Positions 37,980-46,272 of a DNA stretch of 64,000 nucleotides are shown one piece after another; the first letter of the stretch is position 1; each line of letters opens with the position of its first letter. The DNA is taken from NCBI RefSeq assembly GCF_019469425.1, contig NZ_CP048272.1:1178001-1242000 (forward strand), in the 5' to 3' direction. Both the position numbers and the translations under genes were made by a program. The notes beneath the pieces are model-generated. The model was not told where the DNA came from. It saw only the letters and a program-made list of their open reading frames with translations, and searched no databases. Source of the DNA: Bifidobacterium asteroides. Lineage in GTDB: Bacteria; Actinomycetota; Actinomycetes; Actinomycetales; Bifidobacteriaceae.

Positions 37980-38113
37980 TTTTCCATACTCCCCTCCCCC
38001 TGCATCTTTATGGACGTAATCCATCGTATCAGCCTGAAATCCTCGTTCTGTCAGTGTTTTGCCCCCTATATGAATCTTCAGACCCAAAGCTGCACACTGC
38101 CCTTCCACCCGAT

Positions 38114-38144
38114 TTGACCTTCGGCTGACACCAGGCCATAGGGT
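38114..38144 (+). promoter_or_regulatory. Candidate MerR-type promoter of the esterase-MFS pair
   Basis: TTGACC (38114-38119) and TAGGGT (38139-38144) are separated by 19 bases, the over-long spacing typical of MerR-activated promoters. An imperfect dyad TGACCT (38115-38120)/AGGCCA (38133-38138) lies across it. The -10 is weak. The rest of the divergent gap (37943-38210) shows nothing else that I can name. Confidence 0.4.
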
Positions 38145-38210
38145 GACATTTATCCAGGGTCGACGGGGACACAGCCGCCGACCGATCATTACTTCCTGGA
38201 AAGGAAAATC

Positions 38211-39734
38211 ATGCCAACTGTCACCACAGAATTTGGCACCTACCATGGCATCACCACCTCTCAGGGGACTGTCGCCTACCTGGGCATCCCCTACGCCAAA
38301 CCTCCCGTGGGCGCACGCCGCTGGAAGGCCACGGAGCATCTGGATCCCGAGCACCGCGACTACGACTGCACTCACTTCGGGGATTCCGCCCTGCAAAAAT
38401 ACGACCCAGTCATGTATGCCTCACGCCGCCAGCAGAGCGAGGACTGCCTGACCCTGAACGTCTGGGTCGGCCATGAGGGCGCCCAAAGGCTGCCCGTCAT
38501 GGTCTTCATCCACGGCGGCGCATACGTGGAGGGCGGTTCGTCCGACCCCATGTACGACGGAAGCAACTTCACCAAGCGCAACGATGTCGTCTATGTCACC
38601 ATCAACTACCGGGTCAACCTCTTCGGGTACATGAACCTGGCCGGATTGCCTGGGGGCGACGAATACCGGCAGTCAGGCTATCTGGGACTCATGGACCAGG
38701 TCGCCGCCCTGCAGTGGATTCAGGAGAACATCGCCGCTTTCGGCGGAGATCCTGACCGGGTCACCCTCTTTGGCGAATCATGCGGTTCAGGCTCCACTAT
38801 GCTGCTGACCGTCGCTCCAGCTGCCAAGGGGCTCTTCCAAAGAGCCATCGGCGAATCCGGCCCCATCCAGCTCTACAACACCCCGGAATCCACGGCTCCC
38901 TACGCACGCGAGTTCATGGAGATGATGGGTTGCAAGACTGCCCAGGAGCTGGCGGCCCTGCCTGTCGGCGACATCATGATGAAGTTCACCGGAGAGTTCT
39001 TTACCAAGCACATCCATGAGATCTCGCTGATCTTCGCTCCCACCACCGATGGCGACTACCTTCCGGCCAAGCCCCTACAGGCATTCAAGGACGGTGCCGC
39101 AAAGGACGTAGAGATCATGCTGGGCTGCAACGCCGACGAGTTTGCCTACTGGAAGCTCTACTTCAAGGACTTTGGCAACGAAATGCCTGACTTCTGGCAC
39201 CACCAGGCTATCTTCCACTTTGATGGCAAGTTGGACTCCGAACACTACGAGAAGCTCTGGGAGCAGGCCCACCCAGGAGAAGATCCCGCCGAGCGCTACT
39301 TGGAGTACGCCAACCAGATCGGCTTCAGGGTTGGCACCAACCTCATGTGCGAGTACCAGTCCAAGTACAGCACCGTCTACCAGTACCTGTTCACCTACGC
39401 CTCCAAGATCCCCGGAATGGGATCATGCCATGCCATTGAACTGCCCTTCGTGCTGCATAACACCCAACGGCCTGACCTGCCCGAGACCTTGACCGGCGAG
39501 GTGCCGCCCATGCATCTGTCGGACGAGATGAACGACGCCTGGTGCTCCTTCGCCGCCACCGGCCATCCTGTCAGCGGCGTAGGCGATGCCTGGAAGCCCT
39601 ACAGCATCGACCATCCAGACACCATGGTCATCGACGAAAACGGCTGGAACCTGCGCCGGGACGTCAACAAGGAGAACATCGATCTGCTCCGTCCGGCATT
39701 CGAGGAGTGCCTGTTGGATGGAGACCGTCACTAA
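38211..39734 (+). CDS. Type B carboxylesterase/lipase
   Basis: Serine hydrolase of 507 residues with the alpha/beta fold. The oxyanion region is FIHGGAY (about 100-105), the nucleophile Ser190 is in GESCGSG (Cys where Ala is usual), the acid is probably Glu310 in NADEF and the base His407 in SCHAIELPF. No signal peptide is seen, so it acts in the cytoplasm on small esters, carbamates or drugs. The ATG has an AAAGGA site. It is divergent from the MerR gene and 36 bases ahead of the MFS transporter, suggesting linked uptake/efflux and hydrolysis of an ester compound. Confidence 0.9.
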   Translation: MPTVTTEFGTYHGITTSQGTVAYLGIPYAKPPVGARRWKATEHLDPEHRDYDCTHFGDSALQKYDPVMYASRRQQSEDCLTLNVWVGHEGAQRLPVMVFIHGGAYVEGGSSDPMYDGSNFTKRNDVVYVTINYRVNLFGYMNLAGLPGGDEYRQSGYLGLMDQVAALQWIQENIAAFGGDPDRVTLFGESCGSGSTMLLTVAPAAKGLFQRAIGESGPIQLYNTPESTAPYAREFMEMMGCKTAQELAALPVGDIMMKFTGEFFTKHIHEISLIFAPTTDGDYLPAKPLQAFKDGAAKDVEIMLGCNADEFAYWKLYFKDFGNEMPDFWHHQAIFHFDGKLDSEHYEKLWEQAHPGEDPAERYLEYANQIGFRVGTNLMCEYQSKYSTVYQYLFTYASKIPGMGSCHAIELPFVLHNTQRPDLPETLTGEVPPMHLSDEMNDAWCSFAATGHPVSGVGDAWKPYSIDHPDTMVIDENGWNLRRDVNKENIDLLRPAFEECLLDGDRH

Positions 39735-39743
39735 GCTGCCTGT

Positions 39744-39760
39744 TCCACGTAAACCGTGGA
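39744..39760 (+). repeat. Hairpin between the esterase and MFS genes
   Basis: TCCACG and CGTGGA, 6 pairs around TAAAC, ending at the MFS ribosome site. It could tune translation of the second gene or stabilise the upstream message. Confidence 0.35.
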
Positions 39761-39770
39761 GGGAGAGAAC

Positions 39771-41027
39771 ATGAACACTCGAAAATCATCCAATTACCGC
39801 TGGGTCATCGCGGCCGTGGTCTGCCTGATCGGCATCCTGTCCAACTACATGCAGTACCAGATATCCGCTCTGGCGGTCTACCTGATGCCCATGCTGCACA
39901 TCGACCAAGCCGGATTCTCGACGCTGCTGCTCATGCCCATGCTGACTGCAGTATTTCTCAGCATCCCCATGGGCACCATCGGTGACCGTGTTGGCCCCAA
40001 GAAGGTAGTCCTGACCGGTCTGGCCATAGCCGTGGTCGGCGCCTACATCAGGACCTTTGGCCTCAACTTCCCGCTGCAGATGCTCTCAATGTTCCTGCTG
40101 GGGGCCGGCATTGCGGCTTTGAACGCCAATCTGGTCAAGATCTTCAGCGTCTGGTTCGGCGATCAGACGCAGATTGCCATGGGATTCTTCTATGGATCGG
40201 CCGGCATCGGGGTCATTCTGGCCCAAATGGTTGCTCCCCGGTTCTCGGTGCGCAACTCCTATCTGAGCGCAGCTATCATCCTGACGGTGGCAAGCCTGCT
40301 CTGGGTCTTTCTGATTCGTGACGCTCCTGAAGGAGTGCATCTGCCACCAGCCACCGATTCTCCGCTCAAATACTTTAACGTCGCAGCACGGAGTCGCAAT
40401 GTCTGGCTGATCGCCCTCTGCTACGGCTGCTCCATGGCTGCATCTACCGCCTTCGCTGGATTCATTCCCCAAACGCTGATCAACAACAACGGCTTCAACA
40501 AGACATCAGCCGGTCTTGTCGCCTCAGCAGCGGCCCTGGGCTCCATCGCAGGATCCATCGTCGGGCCCATGATCAGCTCTCGTCTTGGCAAGTGGAAGGG
40601 TTACCTCTTCGCCACCATTCTGGTGGGTACGGCACTCATGGTCTACTTCTGGGCAGTGGTGCTGATGCTGAAGAAGGCCCCTGTTGTGGGTTTGCTCTGC
40701 TGCATCATGTTCATTTCAGGCGCCTTTGGTGCCATAAACGGCCCCATCGTCCAGGCCATGCCCTTCGCCCTGCCTGAGATTCGCGGCAAGTATGCCGGAA
40801 GCGCCGGTGGTCTGGTCAGCACTGTTGGTCTTCTCTGCGCCTTCCTGTTGCCTATCATCATCTCCTCGATCAGCAAGGGCAACTACGTGCTCAACCTGGG
40901 GCTGGAAAGCATGATCTTCCTGCTCTCCGATGTCTTCGTCCTGCTGCTGCCGGAGCTTGGCCCTCAGGGCGACATCGCAAAGCGCATTGCTGCCGCCGAT
41001 AGTCAGGCTGCACAAGAGAGGCAGTGA
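39771..41027 (+). CDS. MFS transporter (CynX/NimT or OFA-like)
   Basis: Secondary transporter of 418 residues with about 12 hydrophobic segments. The motif A-like GTIGDRVGPKKVV follows TM2, and a second GPMISSRLGKWKG lies between TM8 and TM9. The ATG is preceded by GGGAG; an in-frame GTG at 39756 would include the ribosome site. It follows the carboxylesterase by 36 bases and is probably cotranscribed under the MerR regulator. Direction and substrate are unknown; an ester substrate or its product is plausible. Confidence 0.88.
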   Translation: MNTRKSSNYRWVIAAVVCLIGILSNYMQYQISALAVYLMPMLHIDQAGFSTLLLMPMLTAVFLSIPMGTIGDRVGPKKVVLTGLAIAVVGAYIRTFGLNFPLQMLSMFLLGAGIAALNANLVKIFSVWFGDQTQIAMGFFYGSAGIGVILAQMVAPRFSVRNSYLSAAIILTVASLLWVFLIRDAPEGVHLPPATDSPLKYFNVAARSRNVWLIALCYGCSMAASTAFAGFIPQTLINNNGFNKTSAGLVASAAALGSIAGSIVGPMISSRLGKWKGYLFATILVGTALMVYFWAVVLMLKKAPVVGLLCCIMFISGAFGAINGPIVQAMPFALPEIRGKYAGSAGGLVSTVGLLCAFLLPIIISSISKGNYVLNLGLESMIFLLSDVFVLLLPELGPQGDIAKRIAAADSQAAQERQ

Positions 41028-41057
41028 TAGCTTACCTGAGCTGAATTTCAACTGCCC

Positions 41058-41095
41058 TAGGCGGCGCGACCGGATGTTTTCGGTTGCGCCGCCTA
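41058..41095 (+). terminator. Terminator after the MFS gene
   Basis: TAGGCGGCGCGACCG and CGGTTGCGCCGCCTA form a 15-base-pair stem with one mismatch or wobble pair and an 8-base loop containing TTTT. There is no T-run after it. Confidence 0.6.
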
Positions 41096-41130
41096 TGCTG
41101 TTCTCAGGACCGGGAAAAGGAGCTGCAGGC

Positions 41131-41997
41131 GTGCTCAAGGTGAGAATCGACTCCATAGACGATGAAAGAATCGAGGCATACACCAGGCTGACCGAGCCGC
41201 AGCTGCGCAATCGTCTGGAGCCTGCCAAGGGCCTGTTCATCGCCGAGTCCCCCAAGGTCATCGCCCGCGCCCTGGATGCCGGGGTTGAGCCTATCTCCTT
41301 CCTGGTGGAAGAGACCTGGCTGGAGGGGATGCATTCCATGTTCGACCAGGTGGACGCTGCCTTCGGGCCCAACGTTCCCGTCTACGTAGCCAGCCCCGCA
41401 CAGCTCAAGACCATCACCGGCTACCGGCTGCATCGGGGCGCGCTGGCGGCCATGAGACGCTGGCCGCTGCCCACAGTCGAGCATATCTGCCGCTCGGCAA
41501 GACGGGTGGCCGTCATGGAGAACATTGTTGATCACACCAACATCGGCGCTCTGATGCGTTCTGCGGCGGCCCTGCAGGTAGATGCGGTCCTGGTCACCCC
41601 CTCCTGCTCTGATCCCCTTTACCGCAGGGCCGCGAGAGTCTCCATGGGCACGGTCTTTCAGGTTCCCTGGACAAGGATTGGTGGCGACGACGTCCACGCC
41701 TGGCCCGACCAGGGCATGCGCCAACTGCACGATTTGGGCTTCACCACTGCAGCCATGGCCCTGAACCGGGATGCCATCAGCCTGGATGATCTGGCCGAGC
41801 GTCTAAGACCCGGGCCCAATCAAATCGATCGTCTGGCCCTGATATTCGGTACAGAAGGCGACGGGCTCAGCCACAGGACCATCGCCCGGGCGGACCTGAC
41901 CGTGCGCATCCCCATGAGCCACGACGTGGACAGTCTGAACGTGGCTGCATCAAGCGCCGTAGCCTTCTACGCAACCAGACCCCAGCAGGCATGCTAG
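41131..41997 (+). CDS. SpoU/TrmH-family RNA 2'-O-methyltransferase
   Basis: SAM-dependent SPOUT enzyme of 288 residues. The three family motifs are present: ENIVDHTNIGALMRSA (motif 1 with Asn and Arg), IFGTEGDGLS (motif 2) and IPMSHDVDSLNVAASSAVAFY split as PMSHDVDSLNVA (motif 3). An N-terminal substrate-binding domain precedes them. GTG 41131 has GGAG 8 bases upstream; in-frame ATGs further up lie before the terminator of the previous gene. Which tRNA or rRNA base it modifies is not clear. Confidence 0.9.
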   Translation: MLKVRIDSIDDERIEAYTRLTEPQLRNRLEPAKGLFIAESPKVIARALDAGVEPISFLVEETWLEGMHSMFDQVDAAFGPNVPVYVASPAQLKTITGYRLHRGALAAMRRWPLPTVEHICRSARRVAVMENIVDHTNIGALMRSAAALQVDAVLVTPSCSDPLYRRAARVSMGTVFQVPWTRIGGDDVHAWPDQGMRQLHDLGFTTAAMALNRDAISLDDLAERLRPGPNQIDRLALIFGTEGDGLSHRTIARADLTVRIPMSHDVDSLNVAASSAVAFYATRPQQAC

Positions 41998-42191
41998 CCG
42001 AGCCTTGCCAGCTGACTAAGCCAGCCAACCAACTGAGCCCTCTGCTGCATAGCGAATTCCTGCTGCCCTGAGTCTCTTCACTGCATGGCTGCGTACTTAA
42101 TACCGGACAATCTTTGGCGTCAGGCGATACTTGTCAGCAGTTAAGGTTCGAGCATCAGGCAACCAGGGAATGTCGGGCGGACATGGCGCAA
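41998..42191. other. Gap between converging genes, no feature found
   Basis: 194 bases between the SpoU stop and the permease stop. I see no clear hairpin with a T-run and no open frame of interest. It contains CCGGACA at 42112, 7 bases in common with the tRNA-Leu 3' end. Confidence 0.6.
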
Positions 42192-43508
42192 TCAGCTCTG
42201 CTGGGAGACGGCTTGCGAATCCTCATGGATGTAGTCGTCCGGGTCGATAGTTCCCCGCCAGCGGCCGATGGCCTTGAGACCGTGATATATGGCCAGAGTA
42301 GCCACAGAGCCAATAGCGATGCCGTTGAAGCTGACTCCAGCCACTGCGAAGGTGAAGTCTGCGATGCCCACGATCATGACGACGGCGCCCACGGTCATGT
42401 TGACGGATTTGCCGAAGTCCACCTTGTTCTCAACCCAGATGCGGATGCCCAGCATGCCGATCATGCCGTAGAGCATGGTGGTGACCCCGCCCAGAACGCC
42501 GGTGGGAATGGTGTTGATGACGGCACCGAACTTGGGGCAGAGGGAGAGCAGGAAGGCGAAGATGGCGGCGCACCAGTAGGCGGCTGTGGAATAGACCTTG
42601 GTGGCAGCCATGACGCCGATGTTCTCTGCGTAGGTGGTGGTGCCCGAGCCTCCTCCCAGCCCGGCCAGCGTAGTGCCCAGACCGTCGGCCATAAGGGCGG
42701 TTCCGATCTGATCGTCATAATCGCGCCCGGTCATCAGGGCCACAGACTTGACATGACCGATGTTCTCGGCCACCAGGACCAGCACCACAGGGATGAACAT
42801 GGCCAAGACTGAAGGGTCGGCCTGAGGAGTGTGGAAGTGAGGCAGACCGAACCAGGCGGCCTTTTCCACAGCTGCGAAGTCGACCTGGCCCTGGGCGACC
42901 GCAAAGATGTAGCCGACGATGACGCCCAGAAGAATATTGAGACGGCCGATCAAGCCCTTGAAGAGCACGGCTATCAGCATGACGGCCACCAGGGTGACCA
43001 GGGCGGTCAGCGGGGCCGATTTGAAATTCTTCCAGGCCGAGGGGGCCAGATTGAAGCCGATGATGGCCACGATGGCGCCGTTGACCACCGGGGGCATGAT
43101 CATATCGATCCATCGCGAGCCTGCGAAGTGGACAATCAGGCCAATCAGGAAGAGCAAGGCGCCGGTGACCATGATCCCGAAGGAGGCCACAGCAAGACCC
43201 TTGTGAGCGGTGGCCACTGCCAGGACCGGGGCGATGAAACCGAAAGAGCTGCCCAGGTAGGAGGGCAGACGGTTACGGTTGATAAGCAGGAAGAGGGCCG
43301 TAGACATGGCCGTGAAGAAGAGGGTAGTGGAGGGGTCGAATCCGGTCAGAATAGGGACTAGGAAAGTGGAACCGAACATGGCGATGACGTGCTGGGCACC
43401 GATCCCGGCCGTACGTGGCCATGTGAGCCGCTCATCCGGTTCTACTACCTCGCCCGGAGCCAATGTTTTCCCGTCGCCATGAAGTTTCCAGCCCATGGTC
43501 AATGCCAT
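42192..43508 (-). CDS. uraA: Uracil/xanthine permease (NCS2 family)
   Basis: Membrane symporter of 438 residues with about 14 hydrophobic segments. LGSSFGFIAPV (TM3) and the TM10 motif AENIG (residues LVAENIGHVKSVA) with the following GGSGTTTYAENIG and PTGVLGGV stretches are diagnostic. It imports uracil, or possibly xanthine. ATG 43508 gives the usual length; a GTG at 43544 would start inside a leader hairpin. A ribosome site is not obvious for either. It is monocistronic with a structured leader. Confidence 0.88.
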   Translation of the reverse strand: MALTMGWKLHGDGKTLAPGEVVEPDERLTWPRTAGIGAQHVIAMFGSTFLVPILTGFDPSTTLFFTAMSTALFLLINRNRLPSYLGSSFGFIAPVLAVATAHKGLAVASFGIMVTGALLFLIGLIVHFAGSRWIDMIMPPVVNGAIVAIIGFNLAPSAWKNFKSAPLTALVTLVAVMLIAVLFKGLIGRLNILLGVIVGYIFAVAQGQVDFAAVEKAAWFGLPHFHTPQADPSVLAMFIPVVLVLVAENIGHVKSVALMTGRDYDDQIGTALMADGLGTTLAGLGGGSGTTTYAENIGVMAATKVYSTAAYWCAAIFAFLLSLCPKFGAVINTIPTGVLGGVTTMLYGMIGMLGIRIWVENKVDFGKSVNMTVGAVVMIVGIADFTFAVAGVSFNGIAIGSVATLAIYHGLKAIGRWRGTIDPDDYIHEDSQAVSQQS

Positions 43509-43530
43509 TTCACTGTGCTTTCTCTCATGC

Positions 43531-43554
43531 GCCGTGCCGGTCACGGCGGACCGG
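43531..43554 (-). promoter_or_regulatory. Mutually exclusive hairpins in the uraA leader
   Basis: On the minus strand CCGGTC-CGCCGT-GACCGG (43537-43554) and GCCGTG-ACCGG-CACGGC (43531-43547) share bases, so only one can form. Both lie between the putative promoter and the start codon, as in attenuation or translation control of pyrimidine/purine genes. No PyrR-binding consensus or purine riboswitch core is recognised. Confidence 0.4.
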
Positions 43555-43561
43555 AATCATC

Positions 43562-43567
43562 AGTATA
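43562..43567 (-). promoter_or_regulatory. -10 box of uraA
   Basis: TATACT (5 of 6) on the minus strand, directly upstream of the leader hairpins. No good -35. Confidence 0.35.
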
Positions 43568-43609
43568 TTCGCATGGAAGGACCTGAAACGACCTACCTGG
43601 CAGATGGCC

Positions 43610-44332
43610 TCACTGATAGGTGGGCATGTTCTCGAAGTTGAAGCCGATGGCGGCCAGCTGCTCACGACCCTCAGGAGTGATCATGTCCAGGGTCCAACGC
43701 GGCGACCAGGTCCAGTCAATACGGAACTCCTCGACCAGGCCCGCCAGGACACTGGCGCACTGGTCCTCAATCAGATCTGTCAGCGGGCAGGCTGGCGTGG
43801 TCAGGGTCATGGTGATGATGGCCCTTCCCAGTTCGTCGATTTCTATGCCATAGACCAGTCCTAGGTCGACCACATCAATGCCCAGCTCGGGATCGATGAC
43901 CTGGTGCAGGGCCTCCCTGACATCCTCGGCGGTGGCCCGGCCGATGTCGTCGACGGCCTTGAGAGGGATGGCCTCCTCAGCGGCGGCCTCAGCATCAGCG
44001 GCATTCTGGTCAACTGTTTTCTCGCTATTGGTGACCTGCTCGCTAGCCGAAGCTTGGTCATTCGAGCCTTGGTCCGCTGACTCACCCTCGGGGGAGACTT
44101 CAGGGGCAGTCTGGTCGGCGCGCTGATCGCCGGCCTTGGCCAAATCAGACTCCTTGTTCGCCTGACCATCGACCTGACGCATGGAACCTCCCTCGGCCGA
44201 CTTCAGAACCGTTTCTGCGCCCAGGGGATTGCCAGCCAAGGCCTGTGCCGTGCCTGGATCGCTGATGGCCCTGCCCACCGAGGCCAGGATGGAGTCCTGG
44301 GGTTCGGGCACCAGATTCGTGTTGCCGCTCAT
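43610..44332 (-). CDS. SufT-like DUF59/MIP18 protein with long disordered N-terminus
   Basis: Fe-S assembly or maturation factor of 240 residues. The C-terminal ~100 residues are the DUF59 domain, with VIDPELGIDVVDLGLVYGI, TPACPLTD (conserved Cys) and ITPEGREQLAAIGF. The N-terminal ~125 residues are low-complexity and rich in Gln, Ala, Glu, Asp and Ser, with few hydrophobics, so probably disordered. SufT normally has about 100-180 residues. The ATG overlaps the sufU stop (ATGA). It is the last gene of the suf operon. Confidence 0.9.
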   Translation of the reverse strand: MSGNTNLVPEPQDSILASVGRAISDPGTAQALAGNPLGAETVLKSAEGGSMRQVDGQANKESDLAKAGDQRADQTAPEVSPEGESADQGSNDQASASEQVTNSEKTVDQNAADAEAAAEEAIPLKAVDDIGRATAEDVREALHQVIDPELGIDVVDLGLVYGIEIDELGRAIITMTLTTPACPLTDLIEDQCASVLAGLVEEFRIDWTWSPRWTLDMITPEGREQLAAIGFNFENMPTYQ

Positions 44333-44916
44333 GCCTGCTCCTCCTTCACAGCTTTGTCGCCCACCCGCCCAGCTGACAGGGCCTGGGCCACCGAGGCCTT
44401 CATACCCTCCCAGCCCAGGAGGGCGCACTTGATTCGCATGGGATACTTGGACACGCCCTGGAAGACCATGGCATCGCCAAGGGCATCTTGCGCCTTCTCA
44501 TCCTCGATGCCAGCTCCGCGCGATTCCATAAGCTTGCGGAAGTCAGCAGCCAGATCCATGGCATGGTCAACGGTCTGCCCCTGGACCAGATCCACCATGA
44601 TGGACAGGCTGGCCTGGCTGATGGAGCAGCCTGAACCTTGCCAGACGATTCGCTGGATGAGGTCGGGGCCGCCCTGCTCGCCAAGCGCCACCTCCACATG
44701 AATGGTTGCCTGATCCCCGCATGTGGGATTGAACTGATGGGACTCGGCAGCCAGGCAGGCCTCGTGCTCCACCCTGATGGTCACGCCGTCGCCGTCAGAG
44801 TCTTCTCCCCCATCAGCCTGATCCCCTACACGCCCGTGAGGATCCCTTGCCGCGTCCAGGATCACCTCCTGGTACATCTGCTCCAGATCCTCGTCATCCA
44901 TCCCGAAATCTGCCAT
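44329..44916 (-). CDS. sufU: SufU-type sulfur acceptor/Fe-S scaffold
   Basis: Zinc-bearing sulfur acceptor for SufS; 195 residues against the usual ~145. The Cys ligands are in NPTCGD, QGSGCSISQAS and RIKCALLGW. An extra acidic stretch after residue 27 (GDQADGGEDSDGDG) and a C-terminal basic/acidic tail account for the length. ATG 44916 has an AAGGA site. It lies 60 bases after sufS and overlaps the SufT-like gene. Confidence 0.92.
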   Translation of the reverse strand: MADFGMDDEDLEQMYQEVILDAARDPHGRVGDQADGGEDSDGDGVTIRVEHEACLAAESHQFNPTCGDQATIHVEVALGEQGGPDLIQRIVWQGSGCSISQASLSIMVDLVQGQTVDHAMDLAADFRKLMESRGAGIEDEKAQDALGDAMVFQGVSKYPMRIKCALLGWEGMKASVAQALSAGRVGDKAVKEEQA

Positions 44917-44976
44917 GTCCTTAAACCTACCAGTATGTCTTAGCCAAAACCGTCGATGCGCTGCCGGTGAAGACCC

Positions 44977-46251
44977 TCACGCCACCCGGAAGAACCTGCG
45001 GACTCCGGAGACGGCATCCAGCAGGGCATCCGTGTCGGCCACAGTATTGTAAACACCGGTCGAGGCCCGGTTGGAGGCCATCAGACCGAAGTGTCGATGG
45101 ACCGGCTGAGCGCAATGGTGTCCTACGCGGATGGCAATGCCGCGCGAATCCACATACTGGCCCACGTCGTGGGGATGGACCCCCTGCACGTCGAAGGCAA
45201 CCGTGCCGATCCGGTCCTCTGGAGTGGTCGGCCCTAGGATACGTACCCCATCCAACTCCCCCACCCTCAACAGACCAATGGCGATGGCCTTCTCGTGTTC
45301 AGCCACGTTCTCCATGCCCAGATCCATCAGCCAATCGGCAGCTACGCCAGCGCCAATCATCTGTGCAACCGGCTGGGTACCAGCCTCAAACCGGGCTGGC
45401 GGATCCATATAGCTGGCTGGACGGTCCAGATAGGCCAGCTCCACCATGGATCCGCCGAATGACGCCGGTGGCAGGGCCTCAAGCAGCTCTCGGCGGCCAT
45501 AGAGGAAGCCCACGCCGGTGGGGCCATACATCTTATGCGCACTCCAGGCAGCGAAGTCCACGTCCATGGCGTGCAGATCGATAGGCAGGTGAGGCACCGA
45601 CTGGCATACGTCCAGCACCACCAGGGCGCCCACCTGATGGGCACGGCGGACAATGGGCTTGATGTCAGTAATGGCGCCGGTCACATTGCTGACGTGGGTG
45701 ACGGCGACCACCTTGGTCCGCTCGGTAATGACCTGGTCGGCGGTATCGGCCAGAACACGGCCATCCGGGTCCAGATCGAAACTCTTGAGGACTGCCCCAG
45801 TCCGGTAGCAGAGCTCCTGGAAGGGCAGGAGAACCGAGTGATGCTCGGCCTTGCTGACCACGACCTCATCCCCGGGCTTCAGGGCGAATCTACGTGCCGC
45901 CTTGCCTCCACGACCCAGGCTGGCATTGCCGAAGGCGGTGGCCAGCAGGTTCAGAGCAGCCGTGGCCCCGGCGGTGACGACAATCTCCTCGCCGCCCTCC
46001 TGGCCTTCTGCGCCGACCAAGGCGGCCACGCGTGAGCGTGCATGCTCGAAGGCCATGGTACTGCGGGCAGCCAGTTCGTGGGCGCCCCGGTGCACCCCGG
46101 CATTGTCCTTCAGGTAGAAGTCCCGAACGGCATCGATGACCGCCAAGGGCTTCTGGGCAGTGGCAGCCGAGTCCAGATAAACCAAGGGGTGGCCATGCAC
46201 CTGCTGGTCCAGAATCGGAAACTGCTGCCGAATGCTGTCATCAATGACCAT
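44977..46251 (-). CDS. sufS: Cysteine desulfurase SufS
   Basis: PLP enzyme that takes sulfur from cysteine for cluster assembly. The 424 residues include the PLP lysine in SAHKMYGPTG, the SufS N-terminus YLDSAATAQKP, and the catalytic loop Cys in RVGHHCAQPVHRHFG. The aspartate motif reads DVCQSVPH. ATG 46251 lies 22 bases after sufC. It works with SufU downstream. Confidence 0.95.
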   Translation of the reverse strand: MVIDDSIRQQFPILDQQVHGHPLVYLDSAATAQKPLAVIDAVRDFYLKDNAGVHRGAHELAARSTMAFEHARSRVAALVGAEGQEGGEEIVVTAGATAALNLLATAFGNASLGRGGKAARRFALKPGDEVVVSKAEHHSVLLPFQELCYRTGAVLKSFDLDPDGRVLADTADQVITERTKVVAVTHVSNVTGAITDIKPIVRRAHQVGALVVLDVCQSVPHLPIDLHAMDVDFAAWSAHKMYGPTGVGFLYGRRELLEALPPASFGGSMVELAYLDRPASYMDPPARFEAGTQPVAQMIGAGVAADWLMDLGMENVAEHEKAIAIGLLRVGELDGVRILGPTTPEDRIGTVAFDVQGVHPHDVGQYVDSRGIAIRVGHHCAQPVHRHFGLMASNRASTGVYNTVADTDALLDAVSGVRRFFRVA

Positions 46252-46272
46252 TGCGGACCTCTTCTCTTATCC

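Noticed and set aside
42110-42117. CCGGACA copy as a right-hand attachment site matching the tRNA-Leu tail
   Set aside because: Seven matching bases are far too few for an att repeat and no integrase gene is present.
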